Source of the DNA: CAZJAH01 sp964544155
Lineage (GTDB): Bacteria; Bacteroidota; Ignavibacteria; Kapaibacteriales; UBA2268
DNA: 37,653 nucleotides
Reading direction: 5' to 3'
Assembly: GCA_964544155.1 (NCBI GenBank)
Contig: CAZJAH010000028.1
Coordinates: 1-37,653, forward strand
A program made the translations under genes and the position numbers. Of this stretch, positions 17,338 through 24,492 are shown piece by piece. Position 1 is the first letter of the stretch, and every line of letters starts with the position of its first letter. The notes beneath the pieces are model-generated. The model saw nothing but the letters and a program-made list of their open reading frames with translations. It had not been told where the DNA came from and did no database searches.

Positions 17338-18750
17338 TTACTCATTTTTAAGCAGCAGTTTCGAGTAAATGGCCAGCCCAAAGGCCGCTGCTATTCCTAT
17401 TATAAGGAAGGGTATCCAAACCATCCAGGGGTCATATTCCTGCCAGAGTATTTTTGAGGCTTCGAGCCGTGATATATTCATTGTTGAGCTCATTTTTTCA
17501 AGCGCTTCATTGTGGTTAATATTCGTTAGCCCGAAATTATCTTTAAGATATTGAATAGCAAACCCGGACTTTTCTCCTAATTTCTGGTACAGCCATCCGC
17601 CGAGCAGTGAGCCTCCGCCCAGGCCTATTGCCCAGGAAATATTCATGTATCCCATAAAAAGCGACCTGTCTTCTTCGGGAGCTATGCGCCCCATAAATTC
17701 GTTAAATTTTGGATTAGTGATCATCTCTCCGACAGTGTAAACCATCATACCTGCCATCAGAAGCGCGCCGTACATGGTAAAACCGGCTAAGGTAAGGCCG
17801 GCGGCGCTTATTAGAATGCCTGCTATAAGCCCTGTCTGCATTTTAAATTTTGAAAAAATCCATGAAAAAAAAACTACGCCTATTATTATAAGTCCGGAAT
17901 TGATATTATAAAGCCATTCATAGGATATCACCTCGCCGAGAGGAGTTTCGAATGTCATGAAGGATGGCAGGCTGAAAAACGAGGCCACTGATCCTGTATC
18001 CGACCAGTCATAGATGAAATTTGGCAATGTTTCATAGAATTGCATATAAATGATAGTAAATCCGGACATAAGGATCACAAACAGCCCGATCTTTAATGTG
18101 AATACATTCTTAAACGAATGAATGACGACCCTTGATAAGGGGAAATCTCTACGGGTATGATTGTCTTTAAGGAATATTGTGAGTATAAAGTTTAATGAAA
18201 ATACAATTGCCGCGCCGTAAAATACCATTTCCCAGGAAAATGACTTCAGGAATTTAGAGAAAGGCCCTCCCGCGAAAACAGCTATATTGATAAGCATAAC
18301 ATAGATACCCCAACCGATCGCTGCATTGCCCGATTTTAGAATAGACGCTACCGAACCCTGAAGCGCCGGCTTGAATGTGCCCAGGCCTACACCTAAAATA
18401 AGGGCTCCCGTAAGAAACGGCCAGAAATCCCTTTGCGACCCAAGGATGATGAATCCTGCTATTACCAGGAAATACGATATAAGCATAAAGTTCTTTCTGC
18501 CGTATCGGTCGGCTAATCCTCCTGTTATAACAGGCGTAAGATTCTGCACCATTGCCCAAACGAAGAATATCATTCCTTTAACAGCCTGGTCCCAGTGGAG
18601 GCCGCCGGGGGCATCCTTCTGAGCGATATATATTGGCAGCTGGATTATCACAATGTAATAAGACAGGCGCTCAGTCATTTGTATCAGGTTCAGTAGCCAG
18701 TATTTACTATTAAATTCAGCTATACCGTTCAAAAAGTTTGTTTTTTTCAT
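17338..18750 (-). CDS. MFS transporter, POT (peptide transporter)-like
   Basis: A 470-residue protein with about 12 transmembrane segments. MTERLSYYIVIIQLPIYI (26-43) resembles the ExxERFxYY motif that couples protons to peptides in the POT/PTR2 family. GGLADRYGRKNFM is the general MFS loop motif, and GTFKPALQGSVASI is close to the POT GNGLFKPN segment. It lacks the first Glu of ExxER, so classification is to the POT-like part of MFS, with di/tripeptides as a guess for the substrate. A ~60-residue hydrophilic insertion precedes the last helix. Inner membrane; single gene, convergent with the YD-like lipoprotein gene. Confidence 0.8.
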   Translation of the reverse strand: MKKTNFLNGIAEFNSKYWLLNLIQMTERLSYYIVIIQLPIYIAQKDAPGGLHWDQAVKGMIFFVWAMVQNLTPVITGGLADRYGRKNFMLISYFLVIAGFIILGSQRDFWPFLTGALILGVGLGTFKPALQGSVASILKSGNAAIGWGIYVMLINIAVFAGGPFSKFLKSFSWEMVFYGAAIVFSLNFILTIFLKDNHTRRDFPLSRVVIHSFKNVFTLKIGLFVILMSGFTIIYMQFYETLPNFIYDWSDTGSVASFFSLPSFMTFETPLGEVISYEWLYNINSGLIIIGVVFFSWIFSKFKMQTGLIAGILISAAGLTLAGFTMYGALLMAGMMVYTVGEMITNPKFNEFMGRIAPEEDRSLFMGYMNISWAIGLGGGSLLGGWLYQKLGEKSGFAIQYLKDNFGLTNINHNEALEKMSSTMNISRLEASKILWQEYDPWMVWIPFLIIGIAAAFGLAIYSKLLLKNE

Positions 18751-18825
18751 ATAAAATATATTATTTTTTATTTATTTCGCGTTGATACAAAAATTAAAAT
18801 TAATTAAAGAGTAGGTATTTTCTAA

Positions 18826-19893
18826 ATGAATAAAACATGGATGATATACGGCTGTTATGGTTATACGGGCAGGCTGCTTACTGATGAAGCTCTCAAGCGA
18901 GGCTGCAAACCCTTACTGGCAGGCAGAAATGAGGAAAAAGTAAAAAAAATGGCTGCAAAATATGATTTGGAGTTCAGGGTATTTAATTCTAATGATCCTG
19001 AAACCATCAGAAAAAACCTCGCCGGAATATCTCTGTTGTACAACCTGGCCGGCCCATACCGCGATAACCAGGATAAATTTTTAAATGCATGCCTGGAAGT
19101 TAAATCTCATTACATAGATCTGGCAGGAGAGACTGATATAAGCCAAAACGCCTATAATTATCATAATAAGGCACTAATGGCCGGAATTACCATTGTAACT
19201 GCATGCGGATTTAATGTGATAGCCACTGAATGTATGGCTGCTTACGCAGCCTCAAAAGTAGAAGAACCCCGGTCTGTCGATGTGGCTATGGCAGCGGTTA
19301 CACGACCGAGCAGCGGCACTTTCCGCCAAACAATGGCTATACTTCCTGAAGGCGGCAGAATACTTCAGAATGGTGAAATAACGGAATTTAAGCTCGGCGA
19401 AGGCGCCAAAATGATAAAATTCCCCCATGGAGAATATAAATCCTTTCCTGTGCCTATGGCAGAACTCATTGCCATAAAGCATTCTCTTGATGTACCGAAT
19501 GCTAAGGTTTTTCTGGCGCTTTCGGGTATTACGGCAAGAACTTTCGAGTATTTTTCACAGACTATTATTAAATTCATAAAAAAAACCTACGGCAAAAAAC
19601 TTATTGAAATACTTGCCGATACACTGGTAAAAGGGCCCGGCTATGACATGAACCTGCACGAAAAAGCTTATATATGGTCTAAAGCTGTTGGAAAGGACGG
19701 AGATGCTGCTGAAGCTTATCTTATTACGCGCGAAGCATATTACTTTACAGTGCTGGCTTCATTAAAAGCTGTGGAAAAGATAATCGAAATGAATAAGCCT
19801 GGAGCATACACGCCATCACAACTGTTCGGAGCTGATTTTCCTCTGGAAATAGAAGGCAGCGAGCGGCTGGATATTGATCCGGCGAATTGCTGA
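18826..19893 (+). CDS. Saccharopine-dehydrogenase-like NAD(P)-binding oxidoreductase
   Basis: A 355-residue protein. IYGCYGYTGRLL (7-18) is the Rossmann GxxGxxG motif of the saccharopine dehydrogenase NADP-binding family, followed by LLAGRNEEKVKKMAAK and by YNLAGPYRDNQDKFLNACLE and HYIDLAGETD, all typical. The C-terminal part differs from true saccharopine dehydrogenase and is more like trans-acting enoyl reductases and related lipid or polyketide reductases. The substrate is unknown. It is a single gene, divergent from the MFS gene and convergent with the T9SS cargo gene, sharing a bidirectional terminator with it. Cytoplasmic. Confidence 0.83.
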   Translation: MNKTWMIYGCYGYTGRLLTDEALKRGCKPLLAGRNEEKVKKMAAKYDLEFRVFNSNDPETIRKNLAGISLLYNLAGPYRDNQDKFLNACLEVKSHYIDLAGETDISQNAYNYHNKALMAGITIVTACGFNVIATECMAAYAASKVEEPRSVDVAMAAVTRPSSGTFRQTMAILPEGGRILQNGEITEFKLGEGAKMIKFPHGEYKSFPVPMAELIAIKHSLDVPNAKVFLALSGITARTFEYFSQTIIKFIKKTYGKKLIEILADTLVKGPGYDMNLHEKAYIWSKAVGKDGDAAEAYLITREAYYFTVLASLKAVEKIIEMNKPGAYTPSQLFGADFPLEIEGSERLDIDPANC

Positions 19894-19931
19894 TGATTAC
19901 TTAAATAGATTCCATAAATAATTGATAATAA

Positions 19932-19961
19932 AAAAAAAGCCCGAATTGATTCGGGCTTTAT
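19932..19961. terminator. Bidirectional terminator
   Basis: AAAGCCCGAA (19936-19945) pairs with TTCGGGCTTT (19950-19959) around TTGA, with A residues on the left and T residues on the right. It serves the plus-strand oxidoreductase gene and the minus-strand T9SS cargo gene. Confidence 0.85.
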
Positions 19962-19982
19962 TCTCATTGAAAGCATTTTAAT

Positions 19983-20603
19983 TTATTTAACAATAACCAG
20001 CGATTTTGTTTCCTTATGGCCCTGAGTCTGCAGGGTGTAAAAGTATGTTCCGCTGGATAGGTTCATGTCGGTAACGTTGATATCAACTGTATGTACACCC
20101 TGATTCATGAGATCCTCAGCAAGAACGGCCACTTCCTCTCCGTAAGTATTAATCAGAGAAAGCCGTACCTGCTGGCTTTCAGGCAGCAGGAATTTAATTG
20201 TAGTCGATGAATGAACCGGATTCGGCTCATTCTGCCAAAGCATAACGGCTCCTGCCATTCCGTCCCTGGTATTCTTATCTTCAGTAAAGAATTCGGGAAA
20301 CTCAACGGCAACTTCAACTTTGTTTGATTCTTTTGTACTGCAAGGGCCGGTTACTTCGCAATAGTAAATGCCGGCATCTGTTGATTGAGCGGCGTCTCTG
20401 AGGAAAACAAAGCCTGTTTCGCCTTCGATAAGCTCGCCGTCTTTGAACCAGCGGATCTCGGCATCAGGAAATCCGGTCTTGGCGGTAAGCTTTAGTTCCT
20501 GGCCGATTTCAACTTCTTTGGTGGTAGTTTCTGCATTCGATACGACAAATCCTGTAACAAAGGCTATTAGGAAAAGTATCGCGGTTATATTAACTCGCCT
20601 CAT
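19983..20603 (-). CDS. Ig-like domain protein with type IX secretion (T9SS) C-terminal sorting domain
   Basis: About 206 residues from the ATG at 20601-20603 (MRRVNITAILFLIAFVTGF, a signal peptide). The frame extends to a TTG at 20630, which is less likely. Residues ~30-100 form an immunoglobulin-like fold (IGQELKLTAKTGFPDAEIRW, DAGIYYCEVTGPC). The last ~80 residues are a T9SS sorting domain: LWQNEPNPVHSSTTIKFLLP, SLINTYGEEVAVLAED, LSSGTYFYTLQ and KSLVIVK. The protein should cross the outer membrane through T9SS and be attached to or released from the surface. It is strong evidence that the host has a T9SS, which limits it largely to the Bacteroidota/FCB lineage. Single gene. Confidence 0.88.
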   Translation of the reverse strand: MRRVNITAILFLIAFVTGFVVSNAETTTKEVEIGQELKLTAKTGFPDAEIRWFKDGELIEGETGFVFLRDAAQSTDAGIYYCEVTGPCSTKESNKVEVAVEFPEFFTEDKNTRDGMAGAVMLWQNEPNPVHSSTTIKFLLPESQQVRLSLINTYGEEVAVLAEDLMNQGVHTVDINVTDMNLSSGTYFYTLQTQGHKETKSLVIVK

Positions 20604-20801
20604 ATTAACCCGTTTAAATTTATTTAACAATTGTATTTCTTTATTCAGTTTATTTGGTATTTCATATTATATAACTTCATTGCTTGAAGTAAGTACCCTT
20701 CCAATATTGTTTTGTAACACAGAGCTGATACTATTGTTTACTTCAATCAATCTATAATATAACACAAAAATCATTATCAGTCAAGATGAAATTAAATAAA
20801 C

Positions 20802-21662
20802 TTAATCATTCGGCTCCAGGGGCCTGACTATAGTTACCCCTGTGGATTTTTTGTTTTGTTCCAGATATTCGGTCAGAGATTTATCCAGAAAAACTTTTTC
20901 CTTAAGCGAAGAAGCATGCAGCAGCCTTACTTTACCGGAATTATCCACAAAGACTAATCCCGTGTGTGAGTAATCCAGCCCGGGGATGTCGGTGGTTATT
21001 CCGATTATATCGCCGGTTTTTAACTTACCGGTATGCCTGGGCAGTTGTTCCTTCGGAATGTAATACCTGTCCATGCTGTTAATTTTCAACTCGTATTCGG
21101 AAATCTTATTAACTGCTTGCGGATTATCTTTCAGCTTGTCATAGTAGTTTGGATTTCGCGACATGAAATTCACTTGTTTCGTGAATTTAATTCCGCCGAT
21201 ATAGGGTGTGATATTCTCGGCCACTCCTTTTTTATCATTATCAGCAAACCAGTCCGAAGTATAATGCAGACGGGAAGTATAACCATCGAGCTTTCCTGAT
21301 CGATAGCGCATGAATGTCAGCTCATCACGGAGCTTATCATAATCGCTGTAGCCCTTTTTAACAAGGCGCGCCATCCCCAGGGCATATTCATACAGAGTGA
21401 CACAATCCACTCCCGTTAGGTCCATCCTGCATTCTTCAGGGCCGGGGCCTTCAAGGGTACCGCTTACATAGGGAGTCCCTGAAAATTCAAGAGCAATTTT
21501 TGCGTTTAAATCACCGATGGAAAGAGTATCCCATTTGTTTACGTAGGCTTTGTCAATTATCTCATCGAATTTATCTCTCGACGGGTCATCCGATTTGATT
21601 GATGTGGCCAGTAGTATGGCCCCAAGCAAAGTTATAAGCAGTGGCATATATTTTTTTATCAT
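20802..21662 (-). CDS. DUF1460 (N-acetylmuramoyl-L-alanine amidase-like, NlpC/P60-related) protein
   Basis: A 286-residue exported protein with an N-terminal signal/anchor (MPLLITLLGAILLAT). DLTGVDCVTLYEYAL (81-95) supplies the catalytic Cys87, and LDYSHTGLVF (229-238) the catalytic His233, the Cys-His pair of DUF1460 in its circularly permuted NlpC/P60 arrangement. It likely cleaves peptidoglycan stem peptides or muramoyl-alanine bonds in the periplasm, in cell-wall turnover. Its ATG overlaps the RNase HI stop by one base (TAATG), so translation is coupled to rnhA, although the functions seem unrelated. Confidence 0.87.
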   Translation of the reverse strand: MIKKYMPLLITLLGAILLATSIKSDDPSRDKFDEIIDKAYVNKWDTLSIGDLNAKIALEFSGTPYVSGTLEGPGPEECRMDLTGVDCVTLYEYALGMARLVKKGYSDYDKLRDELTFMRYRSGKLDGYTSRLHYTSDWFADNDKKGVAENITPYIGGIKFTKQVNFMSRNPNYYDKLKDNPQAVNKISEYELKINSMDRYYIPKEQLPRHTGKLKTGDIIGITTDIPGLDYSHTGLVFVDNSGKVRLLHASSLKEKVFLDKSLTEYLEQNKKSTGVTIVRPLEPND

Positions 21663-22345
21663 TATAAAAGTTCGCGGATATTATTGATTAAAGCTTCTAT
21701 ATCATCTTTATGTATTCGTATGAAATTCCCTTCAGGGCTGTAAACGAAAATTTCGCCTTTATTATTAATTTTTATCTGATATTTCCTGCCGTTAATATTG
21801 ACGACTTCGGGAGCTTCGATTTCTTCATTTTCTATTTCGGGGTCTTTTGCACCGGCCAAAATTCTGGAAGATTCATATTCTCTGTCAATATGAAGATTAT
21901 CATTATCCATGGCAGCGGCTTTGCAAAGCTCGTCGCAGCGTTCATTATCAGGATTTCCGGCATGGCCTTCCACCCATTTGAATTTGACATTATGATCGCG
22001 AAGCTCTTCTAAAAGCTGGAGCCATAAATCCACATTCAGTACTTTATCCTTATTGCTTTTGCGCCAGCGGTTTTTCTGCCAGGAATCTATCCATTTTTTA
22101 TTTATTGCGTCCACCAGCAGGCGCGAATCGCTGTAAATAACAACTTCATATCTGTTGTTTTTATTTAAAGCCCGCAACGCTTCTATAGCGGCGAGTATTT
22201 CCATTCTGTTGTTAGTGGTAAGCCTGTATCCTGCGGATATTTCTTTTACCTTATCGCCATACCTAAGTACTATGCCGTATCCGCCCGGGCCGGGATTCCC
22301 CAGGCTGGAGCCGTCTGTGTGTATAATAACTTTTGAGTCAGCCAT
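21662..22345 (-). CDS. rnhA: Ribonuclease HI with C-terminal extension
   Basis: A 227-residue protein. Residues 1-150 are a complete RNase HI: HTDGSSLGNPGPGGYG gives Asp11, NNRMEILAAIEAL gives Glu49, YSDSRLLVDAI gives Asp73, and WVEGHAGNPDNERCDELC gives His128 and Asp138, matching the E. coli catalytic residues. The basic handle region (SWQKNRWRKSNK) is present. It degrades RNA in RNA-DNA hybrids. Unusually it has about 75 more residues than E. coli RnhA: an acidic linker, then a small beta-rich unit (VNINGRKYQIKINNKGEIFV). One-base overlap with the DUF1460 gene. Cytoplasmic. Confidence 0.94.
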   Translation of the reverse strand: MADSKVIIHTDGSSLGNPGPGGYGIVLRYGDKVKEISAGYRLTTNNRMEILAAIEALRALNKNNRYEVVIYSDSRLLVDAINKKWIDSWQKNRWRKSNKDKVLNVDLWLQLLEELRDHNVKFKWVEGHAGNPDNERCDELCKAAAMDNDNLHIDREYESSRILAGAKDPEIENEEIEAPEVVNINGRKYQIKINNKGEIFVYSPEGNFIRIHKDDIEALINNIRELL

Positions 22346-22392
22346 TTTTACTTAATATTTATAAAACTTATTCAAAAAATCACTTCTAAGCT

Positions 22393-22424
22393 TTTGCAAA
22401 ATAAAGCAATTTCACGTATATTTG
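22393..22424 (+). promoter_or_regulatory. Bacteroidota-type promoter of the UmuD-like pair
   Basis: TTTG (22393-22396), 20 bases, then TATATTTG (22417-22424) matches the Bacteroidota consensus TTTG-N~20-TAnnTTTG. It lies 67 bases before the first gene. Between the boxes, TTGC (22394-22397) and GCAA (22406-22409) form a short inverted repeat that could be an operator. Confidence 0.6.
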
Positions 22425-22490
22425 ACAACTTACTTCTCTTCAGGGGGGATCCTGAATAACATTTTATAAATAAATCATGAGGTTTTCAGC

Positions 22491-22922
22491 ATGGAAAAGC
22501 TTGAGATGATCGGGTTTGTACCCAATGAATCAGCAGGCACGAAAATTCCGCTGTTTACGATGTCTGTATCAGCAGGAACGCCTGTACCTGTTGACAGCAG
22601 TATTGAGAAGGAAGCCGACCTTAACGAGCTTCTGATCAAACATCCCGCGGCGACATTTTTTGTCAGGATAAGCGGAATCGACCTGGATAAAGCCGGCATT
22701 CGCGATGGCGATATACTCATAGTCGATTCTGAGATTCAGCCTCATAACGGCAGGCTTGTAATATGCTCATTAAACGACGAGCTTACCCTTAAGACTTTCC
22801 GCGAGATCGAAGGCGAGGTTTATCTGGAATCCCCCAGCGGGCATTTTCTGCCCGTTGACGCGGAAGAATTGTACGACATGAAGATCATGGGCACTGTGAT
22901 AAGTGTGATACATTCTCTTTAG
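22491..22922 (+). CDS. UmuD-like protein lacking the catalytic serine
   Basis: A 143-residue protein strongly similar to UmuD (S24/LexA-type self-cleaving proteins). Ser-Ala-Gly at 27-29 offers an Ala28-Gly29 cleavage site, LNELLIKHPAATFFVRISG matches the start of the UmuD peptidase fold, and GIRDGDILIVDSEI and the general-base Lys101 (LTLKTF) are conserved. The nucleophile motif SGDSM, however, reads SGIDL (61-65), putting Asp64 where the catalytic Ser should be. The codons around it are clean, so this is not a frameshift. It cannot cleave itself by the known mechanism but could be cut by, or pair with, the intact copy that follows 15 bases later. No umuC is present. Confidence 0.85.
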   Translation: MEKLEMIGFVPNESAGTKIPLFTMSVSAGTPVPVDSSIEKEADLNELLIKHPAATFFVRISGIDLDKAGIRDGDILIVDSEIQPHNGRLVICSLNDELTLKTFREIEGEVYLESPSGHFLPVDAEELYDMKIMGTVISVIHSL

Positions 22923-22937
22923 TTGATTTCATTAGAA

Positions 22938-23354
22938 ATGAAAGTAAAAAAAATAATAGAATTAAGAACCAGTTACAGTTTTGAAGCGCCCTTCATGCCG
23001 GCGACGGTACCCGCGGGCATGCACAAGGAGAAATTCAAGGCCAATCTCGACCTGAATAAATTCCTGGCTCCCAAACCGGAGGCGGTTTACCTTGTGCGAG
23101 TAAACGGAGAGAGCATGATTGACGAGCAAATCTATGACGGTGATATACTGGTTGTGGATAAAGAACGAAAACCTGTTGACGGACTCGTGGTCATTGCAGC
23201 GCTAAACGGTGAAATGGCAGTTAAAACATACCGGGTGATCGACGGTGAAGCATACCTTTTTTCCGCCAATAAAAAATTCCTCCCCATAAAAATAATGCCC
23301 TTCTGGAATTTTGAGATACAAGGCGTAGTCAGGTATGTGATACATGAGTTGTAG
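22938..23354 (+). CDS. UmuD-like S24 peptidase with intact Ser-Lys dyad
   Basis: About 138 residues from the ATG at 22938; a TTG at 22923 would add five residues and is less likely. PATVPAGMHKE contains the Ala26-Gly27 cleavage bond, RVNGESMIDEQIYDGDILVVD holds the nucleophile Ser59, and GEMAVKTYR the general base Lys96, so the self-cleavage machinery is complete. This is the LexA/UmuD S24 fold without a DNA-binding domain. In E. coli, UmuD is cleaved on RecA and forms DNA polymerase V with UmuC. Here it follows a serine-less paralogue in the same operon, and no umuC or Y-family polymerase is in the window. Role inferred: DNA-damage tolerance. Confidence 0.87.
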   Translation: MKVKKIIELRTSYSFEAPFMPATVPAGMHKEKFKANLDLNKFLAPKPEAVYLVRVNGESMIDEQIYDGDILVVDKERKPVDGLVVIAALNGEMAVKTYRVIDGEAYLFSANKKFLPIKIMPFWNFEIQGVVRYVIHEL

Positions 23355-23728
23355 GAAAATTCGATTTTTACGCCAGTCCGGCAGATGACTAAATCAATAT
23401 TACTTACAATGAAGGAAATTTAGCCCGGCGGGGAGAATATCATTATTCGATATTAGCCCCAGGTTTCTTTATAGCGAAGAATAATTCCTGCTCAGCGAAA
23501 GACACTCGACTGTAAGTAAGATTTTAAAAACATAAAACTTATTTGCATAACAATTAAGCAACACAAAAAACCTTATTAACCAATCTTAATTATTAAGCTT
23601 TCGGGAGCTTTTTTAGCTTGTCCTAACTATTATAAAAATTAGGCGGTTATAAACAATTAATTCTTTTTAAAAATGGCATTTTTACTTGGTATTTAGCCTA
23701 ATTATCCTTAATTATGAAAACAACAAAT
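23355..23728. other. Intergenic region with a candidate folded RNA and weak signals
   Basis: Together with the leader element this gives about 600 bases between the UmuD pair and the hydrogenase operon. Apart from the structure at 23400-23519, a short AAGCT/AGCTT hairpin with a T run (23595-23614) could be a weak terminator of the UmuD operon. AATTAGGC and GCCTAATT form an inverted repeat around 23638-23704. No coding frame of gene length was seen. Confidence 0.5.
23400..23519 (+). ncRNA. Candidate structured RNA, three-helix junction
   Basis: TTACTTACA (23400-23408) pairs perfectly with TGTAAGTAA (23511-23519), closing a 120-base segment. Inside, GGGG-AG-AATATC (23430-23441) pairs with GATATT-AG-CCCC (23449-23460), leaving a symmetric AG/AG internal loop that could form tandem A.G pairs. 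TTCTT (23465-23469) pairs with AAGAA (23477-23481). The strand is assumed from the neighbours. No known class is recognised. Confidence 0.35.
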
Positions 23729-23894
23729 CGGATACAAAAAAATTTAAGGAAACCTGTATAGGATACAGGTCAGGTTAAGGAAAGAAAAGATAGAATAGGT
23801 AAGAGGCCATAAGCGGACAGTCAGGGTAAAATTCCCCGCCCCGGGCGGGTTGATCAGATGAGGAGAGGAGAAATTTATGTATCCGTTTTTTTTT
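23729..23894 (+). ncRNA. Candidate structured leader RNA of the hydrogenase operon
   Basis: CGGATACA (23729-23736) pairs with TGTATCCG (23878-23885), and AAATTT (23740-23745) with AAATTT (23871-23876), closing about 150 bases. Right after the helix come nine T residues (23886-23894), so the helix could work as a terminator. Inside are ACCTGTA/TACAGGT (23752-23758 and 23764-23770) and a GC-rich hairpin CCCGCC/GGCGGG (23835-23840 and 23844-23849), with a purine-rich stretch between them. It ends 61 bases before hydC. No known riboswitch class fits well. It is either an attenuator or a separate small RNA. Confidence 0.45.
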
Positions 23895-23915
23895 ATGCAA
23901 AAAATATCCTTTTAA
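23877..23915 (+). CDS. 12-codon candidate leader peptide
   Basis: ATG at 23877 opens a frame reading MYPFFFMQKISF and stopping with TAA at 23913-23915. A strong Shine-Dalgarno run, GGAGAGGAG (23862-23870), lies 6 bases before it. Its start codon is inside the 3' arm of the long leader helix, and its three Phe codons are the T run. Translation and the helix would therefore exclude each other, as in attenuation. It could also be chance. Confidence 0.3.
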   Translation: MYPFFFMQKISF

Positions 23916-23920
23916 AGGAT
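23906..23920. promoter_or_regulatory. 15-bp palindrome before hydC, possible operator
   Basis: ATCCTTT and AAAGGAT flank a central T, 35 bases before the hydC start. This is a perfect odd-length palindrome that may bind a regulator or fold in the leader mRNA. Confidence 0.35.
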
Positions 23921-23955
23921 GATATATTACCCATAAATTAACGGAGTAACAGCTT

Positions 23956-24492
23956 ATGGAGACTCAATGCTGCGGAAACGGCCAACCGTTATCCGAAGAG
24001 GAACTATATAAAGCATTAGATGAATTTCTGATCGAATACAGGGATAAGCCCGGCGGGCTTATACCCGTACTGCAGATAGCACAGAATTTATTCGGATATC
24101 TCCCGGATAAAGTTCTGAAAAAAATTGCTGTTTCGCTGGATAAACCCTACAGCGAAGTAGCCGGAGTTGTGAGCTTTTATTCTTTTTTCAGCCGCTACCC
24201 CAAAGGCAAGTACACAGTAAGGGTATGCATGGGCACAGCCTGCTATGTACGCGGCGGAAAAGAAGTGCTCGATTCACTTAAACACCATCTCGAAATAGAC
24301 CTTGGAGAAACTACTGGCGACAGGATGTTCTCACTGGAGATCGGCAGGTGCTTCGGCGCGTGCGGGCTTGCTCCCGTGATAATGGTTAATGATACCGTAC
24401 ACCAGAGAGTGAAACCGGATAAGGTGGATGATTTGATCGCTTTTTATAAAGCACAGGAAAAAGAAGAGCAAATTGAAGAGGTGGTTCAATGA
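23956..24492 (+). CDS. hydC: [FeFe] hydrogenase subunit HydC, NuoE-like [2Fe-2S] protein
   Basis: A 178-residue protein of the NuoE/24-kDa family. A helical N-terminal part (~12-80, LEVAGVVSFYSFF-like segment at 67-78) is followed by a thioredoxin-like domain with the four [2Fe-2S] ligands Cys91, Cys96 (CMGTAC), Cys132 and Cys136 (CFGAC). In electron-bifurcating hydrogenases HydC passes electrons between HydB and HydA. The upstream sequence AACGGAGTAAC gives a Shine-Dalgarno site (GGAG). Its stop overlaps the hydB start by 4 bases (ATGA), so synthesis is coupled. Cytoplasmic. In isolation it could be complex I or formate dehydrogenase, but the downstream HydA settles it. Confidence 0.93.
   Translation: METQCCGNGQPLSEEELYKALDEFLIEYRDKPGGLIPVLQIAQNLFGYLPDKVLKKIAVSLDKPYSEVAGVVSFYSFFSRYPKGKYTVRVCMGTACYVRGGKEVLDSLKHHLEIDLGETTGDRMFSLEIGRCFGACGLAPVIMVNDTVHQRVKPDKVDDLIAFYKAQEKEEQIEEVVQ

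Noticed and set aside
23764..23790. Resemblance to SRP RNA (CAGGTCAGG then GGAA)
   Set aside because: The helix-8 GGAAGGAAGCAGCC core is absent and the surrounding pairing does not fit.
23815..23875. Resemblance to an FMN riboswitch (AGGGTAAAATTCC and GATGAGGAGAG)
   Set aside because: The diagnostic GCCGACGG and AGTCCGGATG segments and the whole first half are missing, and the neighbours are not riboflavin genes.
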